Shown piece by piece: positions 18,445-27,123 of a stretch of DNA of 64,000 bases. This DNA comes from Sphingobacterium micropteri. GTDB taxonomy: Bacteria > Bacteroidota > Bacteroidia > Sphingobacteriales > Sphingobacteriaceae. Location of the stretch: positions 186,001 through 250,000 of the forward strand of contig NZ_JACOIK010000002.1 in assembly GCF_014692515.1 (NCBI RefSeq). The letters are read 5' to 3'. The translations under genes and the position numbers were made by a program. The notes under the pieces are model-generated. The model was not told where the DNA came from, did not search any database, and saw only the letters and a program-made list of their open reading frames with translations. Position 1 is the stretch's first letter; the number at the start of each line of letters is the position of its first letter.

Positions 18445-18502
18445 GAACATGCATCATAGCTATAAAAGGAATAAGAATTGTTAATTAAAGGAAGTAAAGA
18501 TA

Positions 18503-19153
18503 ATGGGTAAAGCAAAAGTAAAAAGAGCCAGTACCTCCATCGATATGACGGCGATGTGTGATGTATCGTTCTTGCTTCTTACATTCTTCGTATTAACAGC
18601 AACGGCACGTCAGCCCGAGGTTTTAGTGGTTGATACACCCGCTTCGACGAGTCCGGAAAAATTACCAGATGATGGTTTGGGGATTATTTCGGTGGCTGAC
18701 GGCAAGATTTTCTTTGGTGTGAAAAACCCGAATGTACGGGAGATAACATTGAAGAATATGTCGCAGAAATATAATGTCAATTTTTCTGCTGAGGAATATG
18801 AGAAATTTAAGCAGTTGGACGAATTTGGGGTCCCGATTAAAAATCTACGTCAGTTGCTTTCGCTGCCAAACGACCAACGTACAGAGAGTATTCAGCCAGG
18901 TATCCCTGTAGATAGTACAGAGACAAACTCCAATGAATTGTATTCTTGGGTACAGGAAGCGCGTCGGGCAACGATTGAATTCAACCGTTCGCGGGAAGGA
19001 GAGAAGAACTTTGTGGATCCGGGACCTATGAAAGTAGCAATCAAAGCCGATGCCGAAGAAAAATATCCGGTAATCAATTTGATTATTGAAACGCTGCGGA
19101 ATCAGAAGCAGAATAAATTTAGTTTCGTAACGGGTTTGAGAAACGAAGGCTAA
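18503..19153 (+). CDS. exbD: ExbD/TolR-family protein (first copy)
   Basis: This 216-residue protein has one N-terminal membrane helix (about 20-38) and a periplasmic domain. The membrane aspartate needed for proton coupling is D20 in MTAMCDVSFLLLTFF. It is longer than the 140-residue E. coli ExbD because the periplasmic region contains an additional segment (about 80-150, including KFKQLDEFGVPIKNLRQLLSLP). It differs clearly from the next gene, so ExbB may partner with a mixed ExbD pair. The two genes are 20 bp apart. Confidence 0.9.
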   Translation: MGKAKVKRASTSIDMTAMCDVSFLLLTFFVLTATARQPEVLVVDTPASTSPEKLPDDGLGIISVADGKIFFGVKNPNVREITLKNMSQKYNVNFSAEEYEKFKQLDEFGVPIKNLRQLLSLPNDQRTESIQPGIPVDSTETNSNELYSWVQEARRATIEFNRSREGEKNFVDPGPMKVAIKADAEEKYPVINLIIETLRNQKQNKFSFVTGLRNEG

Positions 19154-19173
19154 ATTCATAAACAAGAAGAAAA

Positions 19174-19722
19174 ATGGCAGAATTAAATCAAGATAGTAAA
19201 TCAGACAAAGGCGGTAAAGTAAGAGCCAAGAAAGCCGGCGGTAAGGTCGATCTGACCGCCATGGTAGACTTAGCCTTCTTATTGATTACCTTCTTTATGC
19301 TGACCACGTCACTAAATACTCCGCAAGCCATGGATGTGGCCATGCCTGATAAGAATAAGATGGATGCTAACGATAATCTGGAAATTGCAGACAATCGTTC
19401 CATCACACTTCTGTTGGGGTCGGACAATAAAATCTCTTGGTATTATGGCCAATTGGCGAAACCGATCTACCCACCTACAACGATAGATTATGGGAAAGAA
19501 GGCGTTCGTCAGGTATTGCTCAGAATGCAAAAAGAGGTTCCTCAGCGTGCCGGAGGTAAAGATTTGATTGTGGTAATCAGGCCTAGCGAAAAATCTGTAC
19601 AACGTAATCTGGTGGATATTTTAGACGAGATGCGTATTGTGGATGTGAAGCGCTACATGATTTCAAAAATCAACAGTGACGAAATAGAAGTGTTGAAAAG
19701 CGAAGGTCTTTTTAACGATTAA
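19174..19722 (+). CDS. exbD: ExbD/TolR-family protein (second copy)
   Basis: This second ExbD paralogue has 182 residues. A lysine-rich cytoplasmic N-terminus (KVRAKKAGGK) precedes the membrane helix with the conserved aspartate D32 (LTAMVDLAFLLITFFML). The periplasmic domain ends with VDILDEMRIVDVKRYMISKI, the usual ExbD C-terminal motif region. Two adjacent non-identical ExbD genes between exbB and tonB are a familiar Bacteroidota arrangement. It is separated from tonB by 19 bp. Confidence 0.92.
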   Translation: MAELNQDSKSDKGGKVRAKKAGGKVDLTAMVDLAFLLITFFMLTTSLNTPQAMDVAMPDKNKMDANDNLEIADNRSITLLLGSDNKISWYYGQLAKPIYPPTTIDYGKEGVRQVLLRMQKEVPQRAGGKDLIVVIRPSEKSVQRNLVDILDEMRIVDVKRYMISKINSDEIEVLKSEGLFND

Positions 19723-19741
19723 TCGCATAATTAAGTAAAAT

Positions 19742-20617
19742 ATGTTTGGTTCTAAATTAGATATATTCAAAAAAGAATGGCTTGACGTCGTTTTTGCGAA
19801 TAGAAATAAAGAGTACGGTGCCTATGACTTACGTAAGTTTGCTCCGAAGGCAACCAATGTTGCGCTATTCTCGATTGTCTCGGTTGTTCTTGTTTTGAGT
19901 GCTCCAAAAATGTTTAACATTAAGATATTTCCGGATAAGCCAGTGGAAGAAGCCCCTGTGATAACAGAGGTGACGCTGGAGGATTTGGATATACCGGAGC
20001 CTGAAGAAGAGGAAGAAGAACCACTTCCACAGGAGGAAGAACCACCTCAACGTATTGCACAGGAACCACCAGCAGAAGACTTGGTGCGCTTCCCGGAGCC
20101 GAAGGTGGTGCCTGAAAGTCAGGTAAAAGAGGAAGTGGTATCGCAAGAGGAAATTAAGAAAGAAAATAAAACACCGGCACGTATTACCTTAAAGGGTACA
20201 AAAGGAGCATCAGGTGTGCCTACCGGAGAATTTGGTCCGAAAAAAGTCGAAGGGCAGATTACAGGTAGTGCTACTGGCGATCCGGATGGTGGTGCTGACA
20301 AAATCTTTACCGCGGTAGAGGTGAACCCAGAGCCGCACGGTGGCTTGAACGCTTTCCGGGAATGGGTTGGACGTAACTATAGCTATCCGCAAGGAGCTAT
20401 TGATGCGGGTGTGAAAGGACAGGTTGTTGTTTCTTTCGTAGTAGAGCGTGACGGTAGCTTGACGGACATCAAAGTGGTAAAAGACTTATCATACGGTACC
20501 GGTACAGCAGCTGTGAATGTGTTGAAAAAAGCAAAACCTTGGAAACCGGGTATTCAGAACGGTCGTCCAGTACGTGTAGCTTACACATTGCCTATTACAT
20601 TGAACCTTCAACAATAA
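19742..20617 (+). CDS. tonB: TonB energy-transducing protein
   Basis: This 291-residue protein links the ExbB/ExbD motor to outer-membrane receptors. It has a cytoplasmic N-terminus with the Bacteroidota-typical RNKEYGAYDLRK, one membrane helix (about 38-57), a Pro/Glu-rich periplasmic spacer (about 68-150) and a C-terminal TonB domain (about 205-291) with YPQGAIDAGVKGQVVVSFVV and a final PWKPGIQNGRPVRVAYTLPI. All parts are intact. The small membrane-protein gene starts 2 bp after its stop. Confidence 0.95.
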   Translation: MFGSKLDIFKKEWLDVVFANRNKEYGAYDLRKFAPKATNVALFSIVSVVLVLSAPKMFNIKIFPDKPVEEAPVITEVTLEDLDIPEPEEEEEEPLPQEEEPPQRIAQEPPAEDLVRFPEPKVVPESQVKEEVVSQEEIKKENKTPARITLKGTKGASGVPTGEFGPKKVEGQITGSATGDPDGGADKIFTAVEVNPEPHGGLNAFREWVGRNYSYPQGAIDAGVKGQVVVSFVVERDGSLTDIKVVKDLSYGTGTAAVNVLKKAKPWKPGIQNGRPVRVAYTLPITLNLQQ

Positions 20618-20619
20618 CT

Positions 20620-20853
20620 ATGAGTGGTTTGCGTAACAACACAAGAAAATTTAGTCAGAAATCGCCAACAAAGCGATTTCTGTCTATTTTGGGCCTGGCG
20701 ATGTTTGCCTTTTATTTTATTTTAGGTGTCCTGGTTATCTTTTGGGATAAATTTCCCTTGGATATAGACCCTACATATAAGAATATGTTCGGCATTCTGC
20801 TCATTGTTTATTCGTTCTTGCGCTTTGCCCGGTTATGGCAGAATAATTTTTGA
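20620..20853 (+). CDS. Small two-helix membrane protein of unknown function
   Basis: This 77-residue protein begins at ATG 20620, two bases after the tonB stop; a longer in-frame version would overlap tonB and is disfavoured. The N-terminal 20 residues are basic and polar (MSGLRNNTRKFSQKSPTKR), followed by hydrophobic segments at about 21-42 and 54-70 and a short basic/aromatic tail. I do not recognise a named family. Its place inside the tonB cluster suggests an accessory or stabilising role in energy transduction, which is inference. Confidence 0.7.
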   Translation: MSGLRNNTRKFSQKSPTKRFLSILGLAMFAFYFILGVLVIFWDKFPLDIDPTYKNMFGILLIVYSFLRFARLWQNNF

Positions 20854-20914
20854 TAGAAGCTAAAGAAAATTAAAAAAGTCTAACTCCTTAACTCTCTAAC
20901 TTAAAACTACACAA

Positions 20915-21874
20915 ATGAAATTATTCAACATAGGCGTTTTAATCGTACTGCTGTTTAGCATGGCAGGCTGTTCAGGTTGTTCCCGGACAGAGAGGAGGGG
21001 GGCTTCTACTCGGGATAGCTCGGTAAAAAACACAGGATCAAAAGAGGATATCTTGGTAGGCGTGCTTAACGTCGTAGTAGATGAGACGATCCTGCCACTT
21101 GTGAAAGAGCAGGAAGAGGTCTTTTTATCGGCGTACCCGGATGCTAAACTGAACATTATTGTTCAACCGGAGTTATTGGCTGTGCGCGAGTTATTGTCAA
21201 AAGAGGCTGGTGTGGCGGTATTAGCGCGCGAATTGAATGAAACAGAGAATGATTATTTCAAGAAGCGAGCGATTAAACCTCGGATATTTCCCGTATGGAA
21301 CGATGCAATTGTCGTCATCAATAATACTAAACTTGTCGATACGACCGTTACTATTGAATATTTGGTGAATGCGATGAAAGGAGAAAGTGTTGACCGGAAA
21401 AAGATTGTTTTCGACAACCTTAATTCCAGTACGTTTAGATACTTGAGAGAATTGGGTAAACTAGAAAAGGTAGCATCCAATTTTGTGGAGGCACAAGGAG
21501 ATAGCGAGAAGGTACTGGAAGCGGTAGCAAATGATCCGGATAAAATTGGAATTTTGGGATATAATGTCTATTTAGATTTGATTACTTCATTTTCAAATAA
21601 AAATAATATTCGTATCTTGAGCGTCCAGAATACGATAGGCGAGGCGGCCGATAATAAATATTATAAGCCCAGCCAGTCTACGATTGCTGCAGAGGAGTAT
21701 CCACTACGCCGTACATTTTACGTGCAGAACTATCAACCTAATTTGGGGCTGGGGATAGGTTTTTCTGCGTTTTTGACAGGTGATCGGGGGCAACGTATCG
21801 TGCTGAAATCGGGCTTAGTGCCTGCTACGATGCCAGGGCGTGACATTATTATACGGGATGATATTTCGTTGTAG
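20915..21874 (+). CDS. PstS-like phosphate-binding lipoprotein (orphan)
   Basis: This 319-residue protein resembles periplasmic phosphate-binding proteins of the PstS/PBP-like-2 class. A lipobox (SMAGC, C19) anchors it. Matching parts include DILVGVLNVVVDETILPLV, VAVLARELNETE and a C-terminal GFSAFLTGDRGQRIVLKSGL, which is a PstS hallmark. No permease or ATPase genes (pstCAB) follow. Homologous orphan binding proteins occur in Bacteroidota exbBD-tonB clusters, so a role tied to TonB rather than ABC uptake is possible. Ligand identity is unproven. Confidence 0.75.
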   Translation: MKLFNIGVLIVLLFSMAGCSGCSRTERRGASTRDSSVKNTGSKEDILVGVLNVVVDETILPLVKEQEEVFLSAYPDAKLNIIVQPELLAVRELLSKEAGVAVLARELNETENDYFKKRAIKPRIFPVWNDAIVVINNTKLVDTTVTIEYLVNAMKGESVDRKKIVFDNLNSSTFRYLRELGKLEKVASNFVEAQGDSEKVLEAVANDPDKIGILGYNVYLDLITSFSNKNNIRILSVQNTIGEAADNKYYKPSQSTIAAEEYPLRRTFYVQNYQPNLGLGIGFSAFLTGDRGQRIVLKSGLVPATMPGRDIIIRDDISL

Positions 21875-22052
21875 GCGTGCGTGGTAAGTCAAGTATGGGT
21901 ATGAAATTAAACATTTATACGGAGAGATAGTCAAAGTATAAGAAACGAACGCAGGATATAAAATCATATAATTCGTTTAGATTTATGATAATTCCTGTTT
22001 AAATTGGTGTGTAATTAGTTAGTAAAAAAGAAAAATAGAACACAAATAGATT

Positions 22053-23792
22053 ATGACAAGAAGCAAATTATTTTTAAGTCTATTATTGGCGGGAACGATA
22101 GGTTCTGTAAGTGCACAGAGCTTAAAGGATGCGAAGGCTGCAATAGCCGAAGAGAAATATGATGAAGCAAAAGGGATGCTTCAGAACTTGGTAGAAAAGA
22201 AGGCAAAAGACGGAGAGAACTGGTTTTATCTTGGTCAAATTCATTTGATCAACGATAAAATTGATTCGGCTTCTTATGCGTTTAACCAAGGCGTGACGAA
22301 TGCGCCCAAAGAGAAATTAAATAACGTAGGATTGGGTATTGTCGACTTAATGAAAGGCGACAAGGCGGCAGCTGAAACGAAGTTTGCGACAGCTGTTTCT
22401 GGTTTAGGCAGAAAGGACTATTTACCGTTGTTGTATGTTGGACAGGCCTATATCAAAGCGCCAGAACCTGATTATACAAAAGCCATTGAATATCTGACAC
22501 AGGCGAAAGAAAAAAACCAGAAAGATGCCGATATATTAATCGCTTTAGGTGATGCGTATGCAGGTATGGGTGAAAGTAGCCAGGCGTTTGTAAACTACCG
22601 CGATGCGGAGTATCTTGATCCAAACTTGTTGGCGCCAAAAATTGGGCAAGCGTTGATTTCTAGAAGAGCACAAGCATATGACGTGGTTATTGAGTCATTG
22701 ACGAAATTGTCAGGTGAGAATCCCAATTATGCGCCACTTTACCGCGAGCTTGCGGAGACCTATTATTTGTCTTCGCTGAAAGCGCCGGAAGATGACTATC
22801 GGGAAATCAACCAGAAGGCATTGGAGTTTTACCAAAAATACTTAAGCTTGACAGGTGATGCTACAGTAGAGGCAAAAACACGTTATGCGGACTTCTTGGT
22901 GTATTCGGGTAACTATGCAGAGTTGAAAACGGTTGCGGAGCAGTTGGCAAATATGCCGGGTGTAGACGCTAAAGTTTACCGTTATTTGGGGTATATCGCC
23001 TATAACCAAGATAAAGATTATGCAAAAGCGGCGGAGAACATGAATATCTTGTTCGAAAAAGTGCAGCCGGAACGTTTGATTCCCCGTGACTACTTATATG
23101 CTGGTTTGGCGAACTTAAGTGCTGGCGATTCCACAAAAGGTGAGCAGTTATTGAAGCAAGCTGTCGAGAAACAAACGGCGGAGGATAATTTGGAAACAGA
23201 AATTGCAGAAACTGCTTTCGCTAAATACCAGGATGGTGAAGTAGAAGAAGCGGTTAAGATTTTCCGTATCCCGGCTGCGCAGGATTCATCTGATTACTAT
23301 TATGATGCCAATTACTTTGTTGGACTTGGGCAGTATACCAAAGGTTCTAGATTGGTGTCTCCGGCAGAAGGTGAAGAGGTAACACCGGAACTCGGTGCGC
23401 AGAAGATCGCAGCAGCAAAGCCTACGCTTGATGAAGCTATTAAATCGTTCGGTGTCGTTATTGCAACGGATAAAGAAGACGTAAAGAAGAAATATTTGGT
23501 GAATTCTTTATATTATAAAGGTTTGTCTGAATTAGCGCTGGATGGTGTGATGTATGATCCCGAAAATGCGAAGGGACTTTTTGTAGACTCTTTCACCAGA
23601 TTGTTACAAGAGGTACAGAACACAGAATTGCCTGAAACTACAGTGAATTCTTACATTGTAGATGCGAATAATTACTTAGGTTATTTCTTTTATTTGAAAG
23701 GAGAAACCGAAAAAGCGAAAGCACATTTCCAGGAAACCATCAAGGTTAGCCCGGAAGATGAATTTGCGGGACAATTCGTTGATCAACTGTAA
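22053..23792 (+). CDS. Secreted TPR-repeat protein
   Basis: This 579-residue protein begins with a signal peptide (about 1-21, ending VSAQS) and is otherwise built of tetratricopeptide-like helical pairs through its length, for example WFYLGQIHLINDKIDSASYA, PLLYVGQAYIKAP and a C-terminal YLGYFFYLKGETEKAKAHF. TPR proteins act as scaffolds. It lies 178 bp after the PstS-like gene and is closed by a strong terminator, so it appears to end the TonB-linked cluster. A link to TonB function is contextual only. Confidence 0.85.
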   Translation: MTRSKLFLSLLLAGTIGSVSAQSLKDAKAAIAEEKYDEAKGMLQNLVEKKAKDGENWFYLGQIHLINDKIDSASYAFNQGVTNAPKEKLNNVGLGIVDLMKGDKAAAETKFATAVSGLGRKDYLPLLYVGQAYIKAPEPDYTKAIEYLTQAKEKNQKDADILIALGDAYAGMGESSQAFVNYRDAEYLDPNLLAPKIGQALISRRAQAYDVVIESLTKLSGENPNYAPLYRELAETYYLSSLKAPEDDYREINQKALEFYQKYLSLTGDATVEAKTRYADFLVYSGNYAELKTVAEQLANMPGVDAKVYRYLGYIAYNQDKDYAKAAENMNILFEKVQPERLIPRDYLYAGLANLSAGDSTKGEQLLKQAVEKQTAEDNLETEIAETAFAKYQDGEVEEAVKIFRIPAAQDSSDYYYDANYFVGLGQYTKGSRLVSPAEGEEVTPELGAQKIAAAKPTLDEAIKSFGVVIATDKEDVKKKYLVNSLYYKGLSELALDGVMYDPENAKGLFVDSFTRLLQEVQNTELPETTVNSYIVDANNYLGYFFYLKGETEKAKAHFQETIKVSPEDEFAGQFVDQL

Positions 23793-23813
23793 TTTAGAAT
23801 CATAACAAATAAG

Positions 23814-23841
23814 AAAGGGGCTGCATGCAGCCCCTTTTTTT
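23814..23841 (+). terminator. Rho-independent terminator after the TPR gene
   Basis: GGGGCTGCATGCAGCCCC (23817-23834) is a perfect palindrome, extended by AAA/TTT pairing and followed by seven T residues. It separates the TonB-linked cluster from the nuo operon. Confidence 0.92.
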
Positions 23842-23856
23842 GTGCTGAAAAAGTGA

Positions 23857-23864
23857 TATATTTG
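23857..23864 (+). promoter_or_regulatory. Candidate -7 element of the nuo operon
   Basis: TATATTTG fits TAnnTTTG exactly and lies 33 bp before the nuoA ATG, just after the preceding terminator. The nearest upstream TTTG (23839-23842) is only 14 bp away, closer than the usual 19-21 bp, so the -33 box is uncertain. Confidence 0.5.
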
Positions 23865-23896
23865 TTAGAGAGGGAATAAAATAGTCAATTGTTATT

Positions 23897-24277
23897 ATGG
23901 AAAGTGTAAACTTAGAAAGCGCCCCAATAGATTATATACCGATTCTAATACAATTAGGCGTAGCGGTAGCGTTTGGTGTTCTAACGATCATCGGTACGCA
24001 TTTAATTGGGCCGAAAGTCCGTACAGAGAATAAACTGGGGGCTTTCGAGTCAGGAGTTGAGGTGATTGGTAACGCGAGACAACCTTTTTCCGTTAAGTAT
24101 TTTATGGCTGCCATCTTGTTCGTCGTTTTCGACGTGGAAGTGATATTTATGTACCCTTGGGCGGTTAATTTTAGAGAGATGGGGATGGACGGTTTATGGA
24201 AAATGGGTATTTTCTTAGGTATTGTCGTTCTGGGTCTGGTTTATGAGGTGAAACGCGGAGCCCTGGATTGGGATTAA
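23897..24277 (+). CDS. nuoA: NADH-quinone oxidoreductase subunit A
   Basis: This 126-residue membrane subunit of respiratory complex I has three hydrophobic helices. The family motifs FESGVEVIG and FVVFDVEVIFMYPWA are present. It is the first of fourteen consecutive nuo genes. It follows a terminator and a -7-like element, which makes it the likely first gene of the transcript. Confidence 0.97.
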   Translation: MESVNLESAPIDYIPILIQLGVAVAFGVLTIIGTHLIGPKVRTENKLGAFESGVEVIGNARQPFSVKYFMAAILFVVFDVEVIFMYPWAVNFREMGMDGLWKMGIFLGIVVLGLVYEVKRGALDWD

Positions 24278-24298
24278 TGCAACAATAACAAAAAAATC

Positions 24299-24853
24299 AT
24301 GAGTAAAGTGACATTGGCGGAAGCGCCTCCGGGTGTAGAAGGAGCAGGATTTTTTGCGACGTCTTTAGATAAAGTGATCGGTTTGGCTAGGGCGAACTCG
24401 TTATGGCCGCTGCCGTTTGCCACGTCGTGCTGTGGGATTGAGTTTATGGCCACTATGGGCTCGACGTACGATTTAGCCCGTTTTGGCGCGGAGCGTCCAA
24501 GTTTCTCGCCACGACAGGCGGATATGCTATTGGTCATGGGAACAATAGCTAAAAAAATGGCGCCGGTCTTAAAGCAGGTTTATATACAAATGGCGGAACC
24601 CCGTTGGGTAATAGCTGTCGGTGCATGTGCTTCCAGTGGGGGGATTTTTGACACCTATTCGGTATTGCAAGGTATAGACGAGATTATTCCCGTGGATGTG
24701 TATGTTCCGGGATGCCCTCCACGCCCCGAAGCGATATTGGACGGCGTGTTGAAATTGCAGGAAATCGTGAAGAATGAATCGTTGAACCGCCGGAATACGC
24801 CGGAGTATAAGGCATTGTTGGAAAAATACGGAATAGTGACAGATAATGGATAA
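24299..24853 (+). CDS. nuoB: NADH-quinone oxidoreductase subunit B
   Basis: This 184-residue subunit carries iron-sulfur cluster N2, the last carrier before quinone. The ligands are the adjacent C44-C45 (SCCGIEFM), C110 (VGACASSGG) and C139 (VPGCPPRPE). The length and motifs are normal for NuoB. Its last 8 bases overlap the start of nuoC. Confidence 0.97.
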   Translation: MSKVTLAEAPPGVEGAGFFATSLDKVIGLARANSLWPLPFATSCCGIEFMATMGSTYDLARFGAERPSFSPRQADMLLVMGTIAKKMAPVLKQVYIQMAEPRWVIAVGACASSGGIFDTYSVLQGIDEIIPVDVYVPGCPPRPEAILDGVLKLQEIVKNESLNRRNTPEYKALLEKYGIVTDNG

Positions 24854-25349
24854 GCTGAATAATCAAATCGTTATAGATCGTCTGCAGGAGCAGTTTGGGG
24901 AACAAGTGCGTGTCGTAGCCGAACCGCATGGTTTACTGACCGTCGCAACGGAAGCAGCGTCTATACTGGATGTGCTCGCTTTTGTAAAGGACGATGCGGC
25001 TTTACGTTTTAATTACTTGACAGATATTACGGCAGTACACTATCCGAATGAAGAGCGCGATTTCTGTGTCGTATACCATGTACATAATCTATTGCAGAAT
25101 TTACGTCTGCGGATAAAAGTATTTATCAGTGGGCCTACACCGGCAATTCCTTCAGCTACCCCCTTATGGAATGGAGCCAACTGGATGGAGCGGGAAACGT
25201 ATGATTTTTTTGGTGTAGTGTTCGAAGGACATCCTGATTTGCGACGTATCCTGAATATGGATGAATTGGAGGTATTCCCGATGCGCAAGGAATATCCGCT
25301 CGAGGATCCAAATCGAGTGGATAAAAAAGATTTTTATTTTGGACGTTAA
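24846..25349 (+). CDS. nuoC: NADH-quinone oxidoreductase subunit C
   Basis: This 167-residue peripheral-arm subunit (30-kDa type) is recognised by the signature [20 protein letters not shown] and a C-terminal [12 protein letters not shown]. It is a stand-alone NuoC rather than the NuoCD fusion of enterobacteria. It overlaps nuoB by 8 bp, suggesting coupled translation, and precedes nuoD by 19 bp. Confidence 0.96.
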   Translation: MDKLNNQIVIDRLQEQFGEQVRVVAEPHGLLTVATEAASILDVLAFVKDDAALRFNYLTDITAVHYPNEERDFCVVYHVHNLLQNLRLRIKVFISGPTPAIPSATPLWNGANWMERETYDFFGVVFEGHPDLRRILNMDELEVFPMRKEYPLEDPNRVDKKDFYFGR

Positions 25350-25368
25350 ATCCTAGAGGAGAGTAAAA

Positions 25369-26604
25369 ATGAGTAAACCGATAACCAAGATAACACCGAA
25401 TGCCGCTGTCTTTTTTGACAATGACCCACAAGATGAGTTGATTACGCTCAATATCGGGCCCACGCACCCGGCCACGCATGGTGTTTTCCAGAACGTGGTA
25501 CAGATTGACGGGGAACGTATTGTGAGTGGTGTCTCTACCATAGGTTATATACACCGTGCTTTTGAAAAAATTGCGGAACACCGTCCTTTCTACCAAATAA
25601 CACCATTGACGGACAGGCTGAACTATTGTTCATCTCCGATAAATAATATGGGTTGGCACATGACGGTGGAAAAATTGCTGGACATTGAGCTGCCGAAACG
25701 CGTGCAGTATATGCGGGTTATTGTGATGGAACTGGCACGTATTGCTGACCATATCATTTGTAACGGCATCTTAGGTGTGGATACGGGAGCTTTCTCGGGC
25801 TTCCTCTACGTGATGCAGGAACGGGAATTTATATACGAAATTTATGAAGAAATTTGTGGGGCGCGCCTCACGACCAATATTGGGCGTATCGGTGGTTTCG
25901 AGCGTGATTTTAATGAGATTGCTTTTCGTAAAATCGAAGAATTTCTCAAACGTTTCCCACCGGTATTGAAAGAATTTGAAAACTTATTTGTCCGTAACCG
26001 GATATTTATCGAGCGTACATCGGGTGTAGCGGCTGTTACACCGGAAACGGCTTTAAGCTATAGCTGGTCGGGACCTATTCTGCGTGCCACAGGTGTGGAT
26101 TACGACGTGCGGGCGACGGCGCCCTATTCGTCGTATGAAGAATTTGAGTTTGATGTTCCGGTAGGAACCAACGGCGATGTATACGATCGTTTTATGGTGC
26201 GCAACGATGAGATGTGGCAGTCGCTGCGTATCATTGAACAAGCGTTGGAAAAGATTAAAAAAGAACCTGCAGGGGTATTCCATGCCGATGTGCCGGATTT
26301 TTATTTGCCGCCTAAGGAGCAGGTATATACCAATATGGAAGCGTTGATTTACCATTTTAAGATTGTGATGGGCGAGTGGGAGACGCCGAAATCGGAGGTT
26401 TATCATGCTGTAGAGGGCGCAAATGGTGAGTTGGGTTTTTATCTTATCCACGATGGGGGGCGAACGCCTTACCGCTTGCATTTTAGAAGACCTTCTTTCG
26501 TCAATTACCAGATGTTTGCACCTATGAGTAGTGGGATGCTTATCTCTGACGCGATTATCAATATGAGTAGTTTAAACGTTATTGCAGGAGAATTAGATGC
26601 TTAG
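25369..26604 (+). CDS. nuoD: NADH-quinone oxidoreductase subunit D
   Basis: This 411-residue subunit (49-kDa type) forms the quinone site together with NuoB. Typical motifs are GPTHPATHGVF near residue 30, GYIHRAFEKIAEHR and NYCSSPINNMGW, and the protein ends with SDAIINMSSLNVIAGELDA. It is complete and is followed by nuoE with an 8-bp overlap. Confidence 0.97.
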   Translation: MSKPITKITPNAAVFFDNDPQDELITLNIGPTHPATHGVFQNVVQIDGERIVSGVSTIGYIHRAFEKIAEHRPFYQITPLTDRLNYCSSPINNMGWHMTVEKLLDIELPKRVQYMRVIVMELARIADHIICNGILGVDTGAFSGFLYVMQEREFIYEIYEEICGARLTTNIGRIGGFERDFNEIAFRKIEEFLKRFPPVLKEFENLFVRNRIFIERTSGVAAVTPETALSYSWSGPILRATGVDYDVRATAPYSSYEEFEFDVPVGTNGDVYDRFMVRNDEMWQSLRIIEQALEKIKKEPAGVFHADVPDFYLPPKEQVYTNMEALIYHFKIVMGEWETPKSEVYHAVEGANGELGFYLIHDGGRTPYRLHFRRPSFVNYQMFAPMSSGMLISDAIINMSSLNVIAGELDA

Positions 26605-27121
26605 TGTTAAAGAAAATAAGATCGTGGAATTTAGCACGCCTTTGTTGGAAAAGTTTGCAGAAGTGGTCGCGCGCTATCCGGAAGGTAGACAGAAATCAGC
26701 ACTTCTGCCTATCTTACACTTGGTGCAGGCTGAATATGGTTGGTTGAGTGTAGACGCAATGGACAAGGTTGCGGCTTATCTGGATATACGGTCGATAGAG
26801 GTGTATGAGGTTGCTACGTTTTATACGATGTTCTTTCTGCAGCCCAAAGGTAAATATGTGTTGGAGGTTTGCCGTACAGGTCCTTGTTGTTTAGTTGGTG
26901 CTGAACGTATTATGCAGCATATGGAAGATAAACTGGGTGTTAAAGAGGGAGAGGTAACTGCGGATGGTTTATTCTCATGGAGGGGTGTGGAGTGTCTTGC
27001 TGCCTGTGGTTATGCCCCCGTATTACAGATCGGTCCGGAGTATACGTTTTATGAAAACCTGACGGAAGAAAAGGTAGATCAGTTGATTGATGAATTGAAG
27101 CAAAAAGCACAAACGAAATAA
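26597..27121 (+). CDS. nuoE: NADH-quinone oxidoreductase subunit E
   Basis: This 174-residue thioredoxin-like subunit carries the [2Fe-2S] cluster N1a. The four ligands are visible as C92 and C97 (VCRTGPC) and C133 and C137 (CLAAC). The N-terminal helical part includes SALLPILHLVQAEYGWL. With NuoF and NuoG it forms the NADH-oxidising module. Confidence 0.97.
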   Translation: MLSVKENKIVEFSTPLLEKFAEVVARYPEGRQKSALLPILHLVQAEYGWLSVDAMDKVAAYLDIRSIEVYEVATFYTMFFLQPKGKYVLEVCRTGPCCLVGAERIMQHMEDKLGVKEGEVTADGLFSWRGVECLAACGYAPVLQIGPEYTFYENLTEEKVDQLIDELKQKAQTK

Positions 27122-27123
27122 GT

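Noticed and set aside
20915..21874. A phosphate ABC uptake system
   Set aside because: Only the binding-protein-like lipoprotein is present; no pstC, pstA, pstB or phoU follows.
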